Program-made: the position numbers and the translations under genes | NCBI GenBank assembly: GCA_031772625.1 | Contig: CM062811.1 | Coordinates: 643,636,820 to 643,700,819 of the forward strand | DNA length: 64,000 nt | Direction of reading: 5' to 3' | Source of the DNA: Pinus tabuliformis | Taxonomy: Eukaryota > Streptophyta > Pinopsida > Pinales > Pinaceae | The notes under the pieces: generated by a model | What the model was told of the DNA's origin: nothing | Databases searched by the model: none | What the model saw: only the letters and a program-made list of their open reading frames with translations | Shown: piece after piece, positions 1 to 11,164 of the stretch | Layout of the letters: each line of letters starts with the position of its first letter | How positions within the stretch are numbered: position 1 is the stretch's first letter

Positions 1-1289
1 GGATTTTTTCTTGATTTTGAGCTTTGGAATTGTCGAATGGTTTTAGAATATGGGGCAGAGGTGGTCTCAAGAAAATTCCCAAAGGCCTAGGAACCCCTTG
101 ACCAGTTTTGGTGGGATACACGGTAAAACCTGAGGGTGGAGTCTTGTTTTAGGCCCTAGTGATCCAATGTGGATTGTGGTAAATCTTGAGAGACAAGGAG
201 ACGGAAAATTCCTCAAGGATAGTGATGGAGTCCAGAGGCATTCCAAGCTCAGTTTGGTTTTGTGATCTCGGTGTCGGTTTTGGTGAGATCACAGTTTGGT
301 GAGGGTGGAGGTGGTTTAACCTTTAGATTCCCTTGGTTGTTTTTGGATTGGTTTATCCATGAGATACCACATTCATGCTTAGAATATGGCACGCGAGTGA
401 TTGGCTGAAAGAAATATTTGGTTCAGCCATGTCTATGGTTGGGTGGTACGTGGAAGTCCCGAACCTAGTTAGCTCTTTCCTATGTTTAATAAAAGCTAAG
501 TTCTATTTCTTTTGTACTTGTTATTATGTGGCCTTAATGGCTATTATCTCATTGTTATTTACATGGTTTAATGCTGGTTATAAGCATGGTTATATGACTG
601 GTTATAGTCATGGTTATTTCATGTATTTACTTGTAACTAAAAGGATAATGGATGCAAGATCTAATTGATGTCAAAACAGTTAAGGGAAGATGGTGGTGAT
701 CCTTCTTGTCAAGTCTCATATGAGTTATTAGTCATGTATGCTCTGTCTTGTATTCATTTCCTATGGATTGCATTGATGTCAAGTATTTGAGAGAATATCA
801 GTCTCGGTTGGGGATGGTCAGGCCTAGTCGTGGAGCCATTTTTTGGCTTGCAAGTCTTGTTTCCATGAAGTTTATGGATTCTGAAAGCTACAGAGGTTTT
901 TGGGTAGTGACTTGGATTCTGGGTTTGAAAAGTGGCACAAATCCTAGAGTCACAGGTACGGGTCTGAGGAGAAAAGTCCCCAAATGCACCCATGCCTTTC
1001 TGTGGGAGTGATTGGAGCCTCCCTGATGCACCCTTATCCATATCAAGGTAGCATCTAGGGGTTCAATGGTCTAAGACTCAGTGGGACCTAGGGACTGGTC
1101 ATGGGGATGACCCAAGAGGCTTCTGGGAGTCCTGTAGTAGGTACAAAAGTTCTGTGTTGTGGGTTTTCGTTGATTCCACTTCCTTAATGTAACCTAGGAG
1201 GTCAAGTCTTATCATTGTAGCCCCTCATCTCATGTTTACCATGGGTAAGCTGGTGAAAGTTGGTAGATATGAGGGGAGGCATCGCTACA
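1..1289 (+). repeat. 5' LTR of element A (3' part only)
   Basis: Collinear with 24562-25849. It ends in GCTACA just before a degenerate primer binding site. The start of this LTR lies left of the window; the 3' copy shows a full length of 2646 bp. The short ORFs here (375-668, 748-1011) recur in the other copy and have no recognisable domain, so they are treated as chance ORFs inside the LTR. Confidence 0.88.
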
Positions 1290-1292
1290 GGG

Positions 1293-1304
1293 TGGTATCG
1301 TAGT
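1293..1304 (+). other. Primer binding site of element A (initiator tRNA-Met type, decayed)
   Basis: TGGTATCGTAGT begins three bases after the 5' LTR end and resembles the common plant site TGGTATCAGAGC, complementary to the 3' end of initiator tRNA-Met. The two mismatches fit the age of the element. Confidence 0.65.
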
Positions 1305-2066
1305 GGGTTGCGTTGTCTATGGGAAAAGTCTAATGTTGTCAAGGTCATTGTCGTCATGCATGGGATGAGGGTATCCGTTGGTATGGCCATGCATGATGTT
1401 ATGTGTTGATAATGTTACATATCCATATATGCTTATGTTATACATGTACATGCTAATGTGGACTAATCTTGCAGATGAGATAAGCCTCCCTTGAACAACA
1501 ATAAGGTATGCATTTTATTTTGGTATCTATTTGGTTTTTTTGACACGATATACTTGCAGAAAGAAGAGAATCAAGGTTGACGAGAAAAATGGTAGACTAT
1601 AGCTCCCATGACTCTCCTTACAGATTAGTTGGGCAGTAAGGAGATTATAATTCTCCTCGTATGGTAGATACATTGAGGAGCTTGGGGGCTTAAATCAGAA
1701 GTTGCAAGGCAGATAATGACAGGTTGGTTGAGGCTCAAGAAAGACTTGGAAGGGCTCAAGAAAAGTAAATAGAGGTTAATGCAACTATCCTTTAGAGCTT
1801 GTCAGAGTTGCAAAATCAGGGACAAATGAGGATCAGTCAGGAGCAGGAAGAAAAGACCAATGGAGCCTATCATAGCAGGTCTCGGTCTGGACACAAGTTG
1901 GATAAACAGGACATAGTTAGAGGTGGAATATCATTCTAAATACCTGACAGGAGGACTAGCATGTGTGGTCATCATTCTAGTTCCTCTTCTAGGATACATT
2001 ACCATAGTCATCAATATCATCATCCTTATAGGAAGTGTGAGTACTTTACTTAGGAGTTTAACAGAG

Positions 2067-2905
2067 TCAAGCCACCTACATTTGATGGAGAGAGAAGAAG
2101 TCATAAGATGTTGAGGCATGGTTGCTTGGGTTGAAGAAATTTTTCATATTGCATAGTTATACAGAGAACATGAAAGCAAAGATAGTTGGCTTTCAGTCTT
2201 AAAGTGAAAGAAGATATATGGTGGGAGGATATGAAGAATGTTAAAGGTATTCAGAACGATGACTTGACTTGGAATGAGTTTGAGAGGCTCTTCAAGAAGA
2301 AGTATTCGTCGGAAAGGTGCTATGATGAAAAAGCTAAGAAGTTTTATGAGTTGCAGATGGGTTGCATGACAGATGAGTATACTAGCAGGTTCTTGGAGCT
2401 GTTGAGATATGTGCCTTACCTCAAGGAGGAGAAGTCTAAGTCTCATAGATTCATTAGTTGACTACCAATAGCATACTGAGATTGAATTGAGTTGGATGAG
2501 CCTAGATCATTGGAGGAGGCCATCCGAAATATGAAACATTGTTATGAGCAATCAAAGCACAAAGTTGAACGTAAGCATGAATTGAAAGGAAATGAGAAAG
2601 TTAAAGGAAAATGGCCACCAAAGTGGGGAAGACCTCAAGATGTAGGTGAGAAATAAAATGTGGTCCCTTACAAGAATTTCAATACAGTTGAGAAGGGACA
2701 CAAACAGCAACATACTAGAGGTGATGGTAGAGCACCGTTGCAGTGTTGGATATGTGGCAAGGATCATCGTAAAAGGGATTGCTCGCAGTATCAGGGTGGT
2801 AGACCCCAGATCTATAGTGCTCAAGAGACACATACAATTGGGGATGTTGGTCATAGAATTCCTCGGATTTATTCATCTATGGATAACATGCAGGCAGATC
2901 ATTAG
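2067..2905 (+). pseudogene. Element A gag (broken)
   Basis: Gag, the capsid/nucleocapsid precursor. The sequence starts near a KPPTFDGE-like motif typical of the entry to chromovirus capsid domains and continues through the capsid region in 2186-2461 (WNEFERLFKKKYS, then MTDEYTSRFLELLRYVPYL). A CCHC zinc knuckle, CWICGKDHRKRDC, lies at about 2740-2780. Several stops and at least two frame changes break the reading frame, so it is not translatable. Protease follows directly, as in an intact element. Assignment is by motif and order; the family is well known. Confidence 0.8.
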
Positions 2906-2920
2906 GCATATATCATTGAG

Positions 2921-3612
2921 ATGGATGATAAGCTTTGTAATCAAGTTGTTTCTATTTTGATTGATCCTGGATCGAATTATAGTTATATTAATCCTAATAT
3001 GGTAGACAAGTGTGGTTTGAAAAAACAAGTGCATGCAAAATCTCGGTTGGTACAATTGGCTACAAGTACAAAGAAGGGAATTTACCATTGGGTAAGAACT
3101 TGTGCATTCGAGTTAAATGGTATGCCTACAACAAAACATTTGAATGTACTGTCATTGGGATCACATATCATGCTTTTGGGTATGGATTGGTTGTAACTTT
3201 ACAGGACCAAATTGGATTGCTTAGACAAGGCCATTGAGTGCCTGGATGATGATGGGGAAAATATAATTTTGTAGGGGAAGAAGAAACCTACATCAATGAT
3301 GATGATTACCGCTATGCAAGCTAAGCATAGTTGCAAAAAACGTTGTGTGATGTTTGTAGTTCATATATCTAGTGACAAAGGTAAATATGTTGAGGATGCA
3401 AAAATATTCAAGAGGTGCCCTATATTGCAGCAATAACAGGATGTGTTTCCAGTAGATATTCTAGAGTTACCTCCTCACAGGGAAGTAGATTTATCTATTG
3501 ATTTGGTGCGAGGGGCAGCACCAGCATCGAGCGCACCTTACAGGATGAGTACCCCAAAACTAGTAGAGTTGAAATTGCAGTTAAAGGAGATGTTTTACAA
3601 GGTATACTTAAA
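2921..3612 (+). pseudogene. Element A protease and start of reverse transcriptase (truncated)
   Basis: Retropepsin-like protease followed by the RT entry. The protease active-site region reads ILIDPGSNYSYI, where the usual D-S/T-G is D-P-G, and the C-terminal flap end reads LGMDWL. From 3443 the sequence FPVDILELPPHREVDLSIDL and PYRMSTPKLVELK is the conserved start of chromovirus RT. Homology stops at about 3612, where element B begins, so no RT catalytic motif is present. A stop at about 3195 and a frameshift separate protease from RT. Confidence 0.82.
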
Positions 3613-3615
3613 CGG

Positions 3616-3683
3616 TGTGAGGTTTGTTTGGGACTTCATATTGGGGAGATCCCTAAATGTTGGCGGGTCCAACACTGTCAACA
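3616..3683 (+). repeat. 5' LTR remnant of element B
   Basis: 68 bp with about ten substitutions and one indel against 21254-21322. It ends in CAACA four bases before the tRNA-Asn primer site. Either the LTR is unusually short or, more likely, only the last 68 bp of a longer LTR survive, because promoter-like sequence lies well upstream of the right copy. Confidence 0.7.
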
Positions 3684-3687
3684 TTTC

Positions 3688-3704
3688 TGGTGCTAGAAGG
3701 AGGG
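3688..3704 (+). other. Primer binding site of element B, complementary to tRNA-Asn
   Basis: TGGTGCTAGAAGGAGGG is complementary, over 16 of 17 positions, to the CCA-tailed 3' end of the tRNA-Asn encoded at 32908-32981 in this window. The single mismatch is at the discriminator base. Confidence 0.87.
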
Positions 3705-3989
3705 AAACCAATATTTTATGGCTGATAGACCCACCGACCCCACTATGCATATCCTTGTCAAGGTAGCAACGTTCAGTCCATATCCCCTACTCGTACTTCT
3801 GAAGTTGGTGACTCTTCCTATCCCAGGCCTGAATGTGAAATCCTGTATGATCAGCTGCGGGCCATTCGCCCCATCACCTGTCATTTTTCAAAAGTTGTTA
3901 GATTGATTACAGGAGTAATCAGTCTTCCATATTCTCAAAAGAAGAATGATACCACCCCCACAGAAATAGTAGTCTCATCCATTGAATAA

Positions 3990-5207
3990 GTGGTCCTTGC
4001 CACTCTTGAAGAATTAGTAGACATTGTGGAAAGGGAGGAAGAGCCTCCACTCTTTCAAGAAGGTAACATACACAATCCCTTACTCTTGGGTTCAAATTTT
4101 GGTGAGATAGGCGAAGAAGAAGAGGAAGAAGAACCATCAGATTCAGAAAAGGAAGATGAGGACAATGAAGAGGAAAACATGGTAGAGAAAAATCTGGACT
4201 GGATGACTCAAGACTCACTGGTACTTCTAGGTTCCCTACACAAGATGCCGAGGCACACGAAGAATCTCTTGATGAAGTATGACCCTGACAAGATAGTGAA
4301 GGCTGAAGATCACTTAGACAAATTTTACCTAGATATGTAAGCACTTGAGGTATGTTACGATGATGTTGCATGCAAACATTTTCCATGTACCTTGGATGGC
4401 AGAGAAACTCTATGGTATCAAAGCCTTCCTCCAAACTCCATTCAAAATTGGAGGGGATTCAAAAATATATTTCTTGAAAAAAATTCTAAAGACAAGACCC
4501 CTACCATGTTATTAAAGGAGTTTGGTAATCTAAAGATGGAGCAAAAAGAAAAGGTTAATGATTTCAATTAGAGGTTCAATTGCATCTTGAACAAATTTTC
4601 TGACAACACAAAACCTCATGACTCCATTACCATAGATTACTACACTTCTTCCTTGCTAACAAATATTGTGCAATTTGCAAAGCGAACTGTGAGGCAGACA
4701 TTAACAAAAAACTGTGAAGAGGTTATCACCATTGAGAAGGAATTGTGTGCTATTGAAGTTATCACAGATGATGAAAAAATAAAAGACTCCAAGAACATGG
4801 GTAAGAGGTCTCAGGCCTCCATAAGCAAGGTTATTGAGAAAGAACTGAATGATCTCAAAAGCCTGACTTGTCTCGTGAAGTCCCTGACCACTGAAATGGT
4901 TGAAATCAAACAAAGGACAAGCGAGACTACAGTGAGAATCAAGCCCCTCAAGTTCTTATTTAGAAGGAATTTATCTTTCGGCAGCAACAACAATTAGTTG
5001 GAAATGTTTGCGCAGAGTTCTAATGTTGTCCTGAATATTGAAAAAATTGGCATAGATTCATATTGCTCATTTCATAATGAGCATCATTTAGAGAAGACAT
5101 GCCCACAGTGGAACCAACTCATGAGCAGAATGGTTGTGCATTTTTTGACTCAGTCATGGTTAAGGACTAGGTTGAGCTCGAGGAAGAGAAAGAAGAATTT
5201 GATGTAG
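3990..5207 (+). pseudogene. Element B gag (broken)
   Basis: Tat-type Gag. An acidic N-terminal stretch (4100-4190, runs of E and D) is followed by a capsid-like region. Motifs include DKIVKAEDHLDKFYLDM near 4280-4340, WYQSLPPNSIQNW at about 4410-4450, NKFSDNTKPHDSITIDYY from 4590 and a lysine/glutamate-rich helix to 4990. A terminal motif YCSFHNEHHLEKTCP near 5055-5110 is a knuckle-like element often seen in Tat Gag. Stops at about 4338, 4569 and 4996 and frame changes make it non-functional. Family assignment is by motif recognition. Confidence 0.78.
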
Positions 5208-5789
5208 TTGATGAAGCTCCAAGCATTGGGGATGCAATGGACATGTATCATTGGGTTCTCGCATCCCAAAAGAGTACTGTTGATAAGCAGCCTCTGAGTG
5301 ATGGTCCAGCCTAGAAGCAGAGAAACCGATACAACTTAAGAAGCCAAGGGCCGACCACTGTGATTGAGGTTCTAAAACAAAAATTCAAATAAAATATGTT
5401 AAGGAAACTCAATCCTTCGGCTAACTCAGCGCAGAACACTCAGAGCATGTTCGGGAAGGTAGTCTCACCGAAAAAGTATTTCCGATGGCATTAAGGACAG
5501 AACCATCCCTCCAGAAAACACAAACCAACTTCCATCTCCAGACACCTGGGTCAGTATACTCGCCATGGATTATAACACTGTAGACGATATGAATAAGGTT
5601 TGCACAAACATCTCCATATTTGAAATTACAAATATCACGAGCCAGCGAGATATATTTCTATAGGCACTTGAAAAAACCTCCTCAGGTAATGCCACCTCTT
5701 TGGAAAAGGGATCTAGTAAGTCTCTTGATGCTCTCACATTTGTACTTAATGCACTCATGATGGATGCAAATACTCTTTTCCCATAGTTC

Positions 5790-6101
5790 TTGTTAACATT
5801 TGAAATCTTCAACTTCAATGTACACAATTTCTTGGTTGATTTTGGTACATTGGTGAATGCCATGCCACTATCTGTCGCCAAGACGATCAATGATAAATGG
5901 GAAAAGACATATGCACGGAGTATTCAACTGGATAAAACTCATGTCTGGGAAATTGGTGAACTTGGGGATGTCATCATTAGTTCATTATCTGACGGATGAG
6001 TTCACCAATGTATCAACATAGTGATTGTGAACATTTCGAAAGAATACAAAGTGTTACTAAGCAGAGACTGGTCAAGAAATCTTCAAGGATGCTTTGCCAC
6101 A
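5790..6101 (+). pseudogene. Element B protease, first part (split by element C)
   Basis: Retropepsin-like segment NFLVDFGTLVNAMPLSVA (catalytic motif D-F-G instead of D-S/T-G), then IQLDKTHVWEIGELGDV and the late motif LLSRDWS near 6055-6075. One stop lies at about 5998. The frame runs into the target site of element C, and the remaining residues DWSHLWLPYMG resume at 13844. Together these show that C inserted into a once continuous protease to RNase H coding region. Confidence 0.78.
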
Positions 6102-7440
6102 TGTTAGGGTCTTAGGGTTTTAAGGTCAAATACCTTTGTCTCATTCATTCATTTTGGTTTTCGTGCAACAGTTTAGACTATGAACTGTTTCTGTCATAGT
6201 CTAAAGAGTCACTGTCCATTACAAGTTGTCCATAAAAGGTTCATGTAGAATAAAACAAATTTTGAAAGAGTCTTAGTTGATGGGAAAAGTCATGAGGTCA
6301 TTTTTTTATAAAGGTCATTTAGGGTTCAAATGGTTATGTGTCAGTATTCACTGGTTAGAACCATTAAAAATAAGTCTGGTTTAGTTTAAAGGTTTTGTTG
6401 ATTGTGGAGTATGATTCATTCAGTCATTCCACCATTTATAACTCATATTTCTATTCATATGTCCCTACCATACATTTCCCCATTCCTATACCCTATTTCA
6501 TCAAATTCCCTTTATACATACACCCCCTACATGTACATTTACATCCCACATTCATATGTATATACATATCATCCCATCCTAAACCCACCATCCCAATCAT
6601 TATTACTCACATTCCTAGACTCACCTCCTACCATCATCAATGATATACCTTCATATCTAATTACTATTATTCATATATCATGCTCCTCACCACTATTACC
6701 CATAACACCCTTGTCCTAAACCTACACTCATGACAACGCAATCGAATGATTAAGCATACAAAGGGAAAAACAAACAAAAGGCACATTTCAAATTTATTTC
6801 ATGCCGCCCTTGTCTTACTCTTCATTCAACATTTGCACTCTTTCTGAAGCACAGTGACAACATACCTAGTTTAGAGATCGAAACCAAGTAGACAAGGTGT
6901 GAGGACAGAGTTTGTTTGACTGTGGAGGGCTGCTATGTAATCGCTACCCAAAATATGGAATTGCACAGTTGCTGTGCAACCTTCTCCAACACCTTGCAGA
7001 GGACATACGCAACTACAAAATGGTTCTCCTTATTGTTTGAGGTAGGATACCAACCATATTTTGTCTTTTGAAGCTCAGATTTAAGTTGATTGATGATTGT
7101 TGTATGCATTGCTACACAACCGTTGCGCAAAGTCCGCATTTACATTCTAGTTCAAGTTCGGGATAATATTGTAGCCCTAGGGTTTGCATGTCATGTGTGA
7201 ATGGTGTCAAATGGATTGAGTCATAAGCTTGTCAGTTGCCTTTTATGAATTTTCACCTACACATACTCCATTACATTATATGCGTAGCGTGGTTTAAAAA
7301 GTTATTAGAGTCGATAGACAAAGTCCTTTTGAAACTTGTGAAAAATCCAAATCACTTGTCTATATATTGTGCTGTCAGTGTGTATTTAGTGTTGTCATTC
7401 CTCCATGAAATCAGTGTGCCATGAACATAAACAAAACTCT
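6102..7440 (+). other. Left non-coding arm of element C
   Basis: Begins TGTTAGGGTC directly after the CCACA duplication. It holds a cytosine/adenine-rich stretch (6460-6720) and, around 6955-7130, several copies of a TTGCACAGTTGCTGTGCAA-like palindromic motif. No convincing ORF: the predicted short peptides are low-complexity. Confidence 0.5.
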
Positions 7441-7464
7441 ACCATGTATCTTTTTAAAGGCCAC

Positions 7465-7939
7465 ATGGAGATCCCTGTTAGCCAGAGAAAAATCAAAGGA
7501 GGAGAAGTGGTGCACATTGAACCCAGGAACCTAGACCTTGTGAACTCCGACCCAACCATTAGATTGGCATTTGAATAGATTGGGTGTATCTCCTTTTGTG
7601 AGAAAATATAGACTCATGGCCATGATTTTCAACTTGAAAGCCTATTGAGTCTCTTAATCTCAAAGGAGATAAAGTAAAAATTGGTGGTCTGATGTTTGTG
7701 GTGTCAGAGGAGACTATTTCATAAGTTACAACCATCCCTTTGCAAGGTGAGAGTTGGTTTAAGGGGAAGGAATTGGGTGAAACATACTTCAAGGAATTTT
7801 TCAAACCCCAATTCAAGGATAAGTATGATACTACATTCCCCAAGACATATTTGTTAAACCATTACAGTCAATTATTGAAAGTGATCCAGAGATATTTCAC
7901 ATGTGAGGGTCGATTTAGTAAAGTATATTAGTACCACAT
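7465..7939 (+). pseudogene. Element C accessory ORF, N-terminal part (broken)
   Basis: Reading from a likely ATG at 7465 gives MEIPVSQRKI, a conserved-looking block DPTIRLAFE, then after frame changes GESWFKGKELGE and the helix-rich LLKVIQRYFTCEGRFSKVY (7740-7930). The same architecture (GExWFK, a spacer, then an aromatic-rich YH motif) occurs in the accessory ORF of element E at 62131-62577. The function is not known to me. It resembles proteins found downstream of integrase or alone in plant Tat/Athila relatives. The frame is cut by element D at 7940 and carries several stops. Confidence 0.6.
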
Positions 7940-8271
7940 TGTTATGAAACCATCTCACAAAAAGATAGAAAATATAGATCAACGCCTTAGAAATAAGCCT
8001 CTTCGAGGGGAAACCTCCTTTACATTACACAAACGAACAATTCTTAGATGATACAAATGACAAGACCTCCTTTATATATATAGGAGTCTAAGGGGTCATA
8101 ATATAATCAGAGCCGACATAAAAATAATAATGTAAGGGAACAATAATAACAATAGTGGGCTTCTATGGGGCACAATAATAACAATATGGGGACTACATGG
8201 GCACAACGATATAATAAGGGGGTTGTACTAATAACAATAAGGGGTTACACTAGTAGTATAGGGACCTAATA
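7940..8271 (-). repeat. 3' LTR of element D
   Basis: 332 bp, matching 10827-11159 with roughly 15 differences. It contains a TATATATATA stretch near 8072. The minus-strand start reads TATTAGG where the other copy has TGTTAGG, so the terminal TG has mutated. Confidence 0.92.
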
Positions 8272-8286
8272 TGCCCCTCTCCTTCA
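8272..8286 (-). other. Polypurine tract of element D
   Basis: Read on the minus strand, the bases AAGGAGAGGGGCA immediately precede the 3' LTR. This is the expected place and composition for the plus-strand primer of an LTR retrotransposon. Confidence 0.8.
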
Positions 8287-8299
8287 AAAAGTGTTGTCC

Positions 8300-8402
8300 T
8301 CAACGCTTGAGTAGTTCTTGATGCTTCTGTAAAAAATTCCCATTCTTCCATGTGGAGTATTCAACGGGTAAGCTCTTCCACTTGATGAGATACTCTGAAA
8401 TT
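8300..8402 (-). pseudogene. Element D chromodomain remnant (frameshifted)
   Basis: In a frame different from the upstream polyprotein, the minus strand reads YLIKWKSLPVEYSTWKNG followed by NFLQKHQELLKR and a stop. This matches the C-terminal chromodomain of chromovirus integrases, which directs insertion to chromatin. One frameshift near 8400 separates it from the ORF ending at 8361. It places the autonomous parent of D among the chromoviruses. Confidence 0.75.
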
Positions 8403-9512
8403 TATCGATTTTGTAGCTCTCGACTTCTCGGTTCTATGATTCAATGCTTCAGGTTCCAATATTATTTTTCCTTCCTTGTCAAGTTCTAGCAATATTGTTG
8501 GAACTGGGATCTTTGGCAACTTTTGAATGAGTTCCCACCCTGCTTCACCATTATTCCATTCATCCCTTTCTTTGTTTATCAAATTTGGTTGGATAATTAT
8601 ACCAACCTCTACCATTTCTACAACCATATGTTCAATTTCACTCCTTTGGGCATATGGATATCTATAAGGCTTGATGTTTGGAGGAACACTTCCTGGAATC
8701 AAATGAATAGTAGGATCATGATCACAAATACGTGGGAGACCTTTGGGAGTCTCAAATACCTTGGAATGATTGTCCAAGAATTTTTGGAGATCTAGAGAAA
8801 TATATGATTTCGATGTGGGAACCATTAGTGAACATAATTGTGGAGTTACGCCTCGTTGGTCTTTATTTAGAAGCTTTGTCATTCTGTTAGAGCGTATTAT
8901 CTTTCTTGGTTTCCCTGTGATACCCCTTAATTCAACTTCCTTTCCTTCTAAATATAATTTCATGAAAAGTTCTTGAAAATTAAAAGCTATTGTACCCAAG
9001 GATTGTAGCCATTGGACTCCTAGTACAACATCAGTACCACCCATTGGAACGGAAAGCATTGGGCTATTTAATACATATTCTCCCATGGATAGCTTGATAT
9101 TATGGCACTTTCCAGAGAAATTTATAGTTCCTCCACTTACAACCATCACTTGAGACTCTGGTGCTAGATATAGGAAGCAATTAAATTCCTTGGCTATTTT
9201 ACAATGAATAAAATTATGGGTACTGCCCGAATCAATCAACACTATTACATTTTTCTTCTTGATATGTCCTTCTATATTTATAGTTTGAGGAGTGGTAATT
9301 CCAACCAATGCATTACAAGATATGGTCGGATTCATTTCTTCTTTCTCTAGGGTTGGTTCCTGGTGAGTATCCTTTTCTTTTGATGTTTCTTGATACTTTT
9401 CTTCCTGATATTTCATTGCTTGAACCTTCTTCTTCTTGATATGTCCTTTTATCTTGAGAGTTTGAGGAGTGGTAATTCCTGCCATTGCAATACAAGATAT
9501 GGTCTGATTCAT
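8361..9512 (-). CDS. Element D protease with truncated RT fused to integrase tail (383 codons, open)
   Basis: Open frame of 383 residues. The N-terminus holds a 59-residue direct duplication (residues 2-30 resemble 61-89, sharing TISC, GITTPQT and GHIKKK). An intact-looking retropepsin follows: VLIDSGSTHNF with catalytic D94, then VVLGVQWLQSLG. The RT entry is present (IHLIPGSVPPNIKPYRYPYA to about residue 311), then the sequence jumps in frame to WELIQKLPKIPVP and PEALNHRTEK, residues that normally lie just before the chromodomain. RT, RNase H and integrase catalytic domains are therefore deleted without breaking the frame. The protease could still be active; the rest has no enzymatic capacity. 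Confidence 0.8.
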   Translation of the reverse strand: MNQTISCIAMAGITTPQTLKIKGHIKKKKVQAMKYQEEKYQETSKEKDTHQEPTLEKEEMNPTISCNALVGITTPQTINIEGHIKKKNVIVLIDSGSTHNFIHCKIAKEFNCFLYLAPESQVMVVSGGTINFSGKCHNIKLSMGEYVLNSPMLSVPMGGTDVVLGVQWLQSLGTIAFNFQELFMKLYLEGKEVELRGITGKPRKIIRSNRMTKLLNKDQRGVTPQLCSLMVPTSKSYISLDLQKFLDNHSKVFETPKGLPRICDHDPTIHLIPGSVPPNIKPYRYPYAQRSEIEHMVVEMVEVGIIIQPNLINKERDEWNNGEAGWELIQKLPKIPVPTILLELDKEGKIILEPEALNHRTEKSRATKSINFRVSHQVEELTR

Positions 9513-9551
9513 TTGTTCTTTCTCTAGGGTTGGTTCCCGGTGTATATCCTC

Positions 9552-10289
9552 TTATTTTGACGTTTCTTGATCCTTTTCGTCATTAGGAGGCCTTTCTTGT
9601 AGCAGCTTTGTCCCACCTTCCTTCAAACCTTCCATGTCTTTCTTCAAATCTTCCATGCCTTTCTTCCAATATGCTTTCATATCATTGATATCAGCTTCCA
9701 TGGCATAGATAAAACTATTTATCTTTTGCTTCTCTAGAATATCATTTATCCTTATATTCAATTTTTGAAAGTCCTCAATTTTCTCTGCCATTGAACCCTT
9801 TTGTTTGAGATTTATCAATTGGCTAAAGAAGGTGTTGCTCTTGGTATCCTCATAATGTGCTATCATTTCCTCCGTGAAAATTGACCATGTGACAAGTGGT
9901 TTATGATAAAAAATCCCTTTATACTATAAAAATTGATTTGTTTCTAAATAATTAGATGCAATACGTACCTTTTGTAACAGTGTTACACCATGTAGATCAA
10001 AATATTTCTCCATTTGTAGTATCCAATTTACTAGATCCTTGCCATCAAACTTCCTCATATCACCTTTTCTTGATTTTAGGAGCTCAATATTGAAATGACT
10101 ATAACTTTGTAATTTCAGATCTTCTAGTTCTGAAATCGCGACCTGCAGTAGCCCTCTGCGTTCTCTTTCCAATGCCACTAGTTTGACCGAAATTGGATTC
10201 TCCAAGAAAGAGTTATGCACAATCTCCCAAGATGACCTGATTATATACCTTTTCAGAAGAGCGAACTTGTATGAAGTACCACGTCTCAC
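9552..10289 (-). pseudogene. Element D gag (one or two stops)
   Basis: Two blocks, 9924-10289 and 9552-9866, form a chromovirus Gag. The capsid region shows RKFDGKDLVNWILQMEKYF, LLQKVRIASNYLE, then after a stop an EEMIAHYEDTKSNTFFSQL block and coiled-coil-like KKGMEDLKKDMEGLKEGG. No zinc knuckle is visible. A TAA separates gag from the 383-codon ORF, which begins 40 bases further on. N-terminal residues before RKFDGKD look like a predicted coiled coil common in this lineage. Confidence 0.75.
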
Positions 10290-10812
10290 TATTTTGACCT
10301 TCAGATCTCAAAAATATACACAGAAAACTATAGTCTGTCCTCTTTCTGTAACTTGTTACGAAATTTCAATCTGATGTTCAGAGATAGTTATGACGATTTT
10401 CCCCAGGTCACATATTTAGGATGTAATTCGGGTGTCTTCCAAAACCCTAACTTCCTCAGATCATATATCCGAAAATATAGTGAGACAAGATCTGGAATTG
10501 GGACTTGAGGTTCAGATTGATTTTTTCTCAAATGGTTTTTTTTTAGCTTCTGAAACTTCGTATCAACAAAGTTATAATGAAAATTCCACGATGACCTATT
10601 TTAGATGAAATTCTGGAGTTGAAAATACCCTAACTTCCTTAGATCATATCTTTGAAAATACAGCGAGACAAGATCTGAAATTCAGACCTGAGGTTCAACG
10701 AGATTTCGTCTCAAATGGATTTTTTTTTTAGCTTCTGAAACGTCACAGAAAAATAGTTATAGTGAAAATTCCACGATGACATGGTTGGAGCAACGAAACC
10801 CTAGAATCGAAA

Positions 10813-10824
10813 GCTCTGATACCA
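10813..10824 (-). other. Primer binding site of element D (initiator tRNA-Met)
   Basis: The minus strand reads TGGTATCAGAGC two bases after the 5' LTR end. This is a perfect 12-base match to the classical plant site complementary to the 3' end of initiator tRNA-Met. Confidence 0.93.
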
Positions 10825-10826
10825 AA

Positions 10827-11159
10827 TGTTATGAAACCAGCTCACAAAAAGAGAGAAAAGATAGATCAACACCTTAGAAATAAGCCTCTTCGAGGGGGCA
10901 ACTTCCTTTACATTACACAAATGAACAATTCTTAGATGATATAAATGACAAGACCTCCTTTATATATATAGGAGTCTAAGGGGTCATAATATAATCCAAG
11001 CCGACATAACAATAATAATGTAAGGGCACAATAATAACAATAGTGGGCTTCTATGGGGCACAATAATAACAATATGGGGACTACATTGGCACAACAATAT
11101 AATAAGGGGGTTGTCCTAATAACAATAAGGGGTTACACTAGTAGTATAGGGACCTAACA
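10827..11159 (-). repeat. 5' LTR of element D
   Basis: 333 bp from TGTTAGG to CATAACA on the minus strand, flanked on its outer side by CATAT (target duplication). It matches 7940-8271. Confidence 0.92.
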
Positions 11160-11164
11160 CATAT

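Larger units (their letters stand above)
7940..11159 (-). mobile_element. Element D: non-autonomous chromovirus derivative, inside C
   Basis: Complete LTR retrotransposon of 3220 bp on the minus strand. The LTRs are 7940-8271 and 10827-11159, with TGTTA/TAACA ends and about 5% divergence by eye. The target duplication is CACAT (7935-7939) against CATAT (11160-11164), one mismatch. A perfect initiator tRNA-Met primer site and a polypurine tract are present. It encodes Gag, protease and a chromodomain remnant but lacks nearly all of RT, RNase H and integrase, so any movement would have needed enzymes from a related element. Confidence 0.92.

Noticed and set aside
3919-4434. 171-codon minus-strand ORF over element B gag
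   Set aside because: Antisense of the acidic Gag region; sense motifs match Tat Gag.
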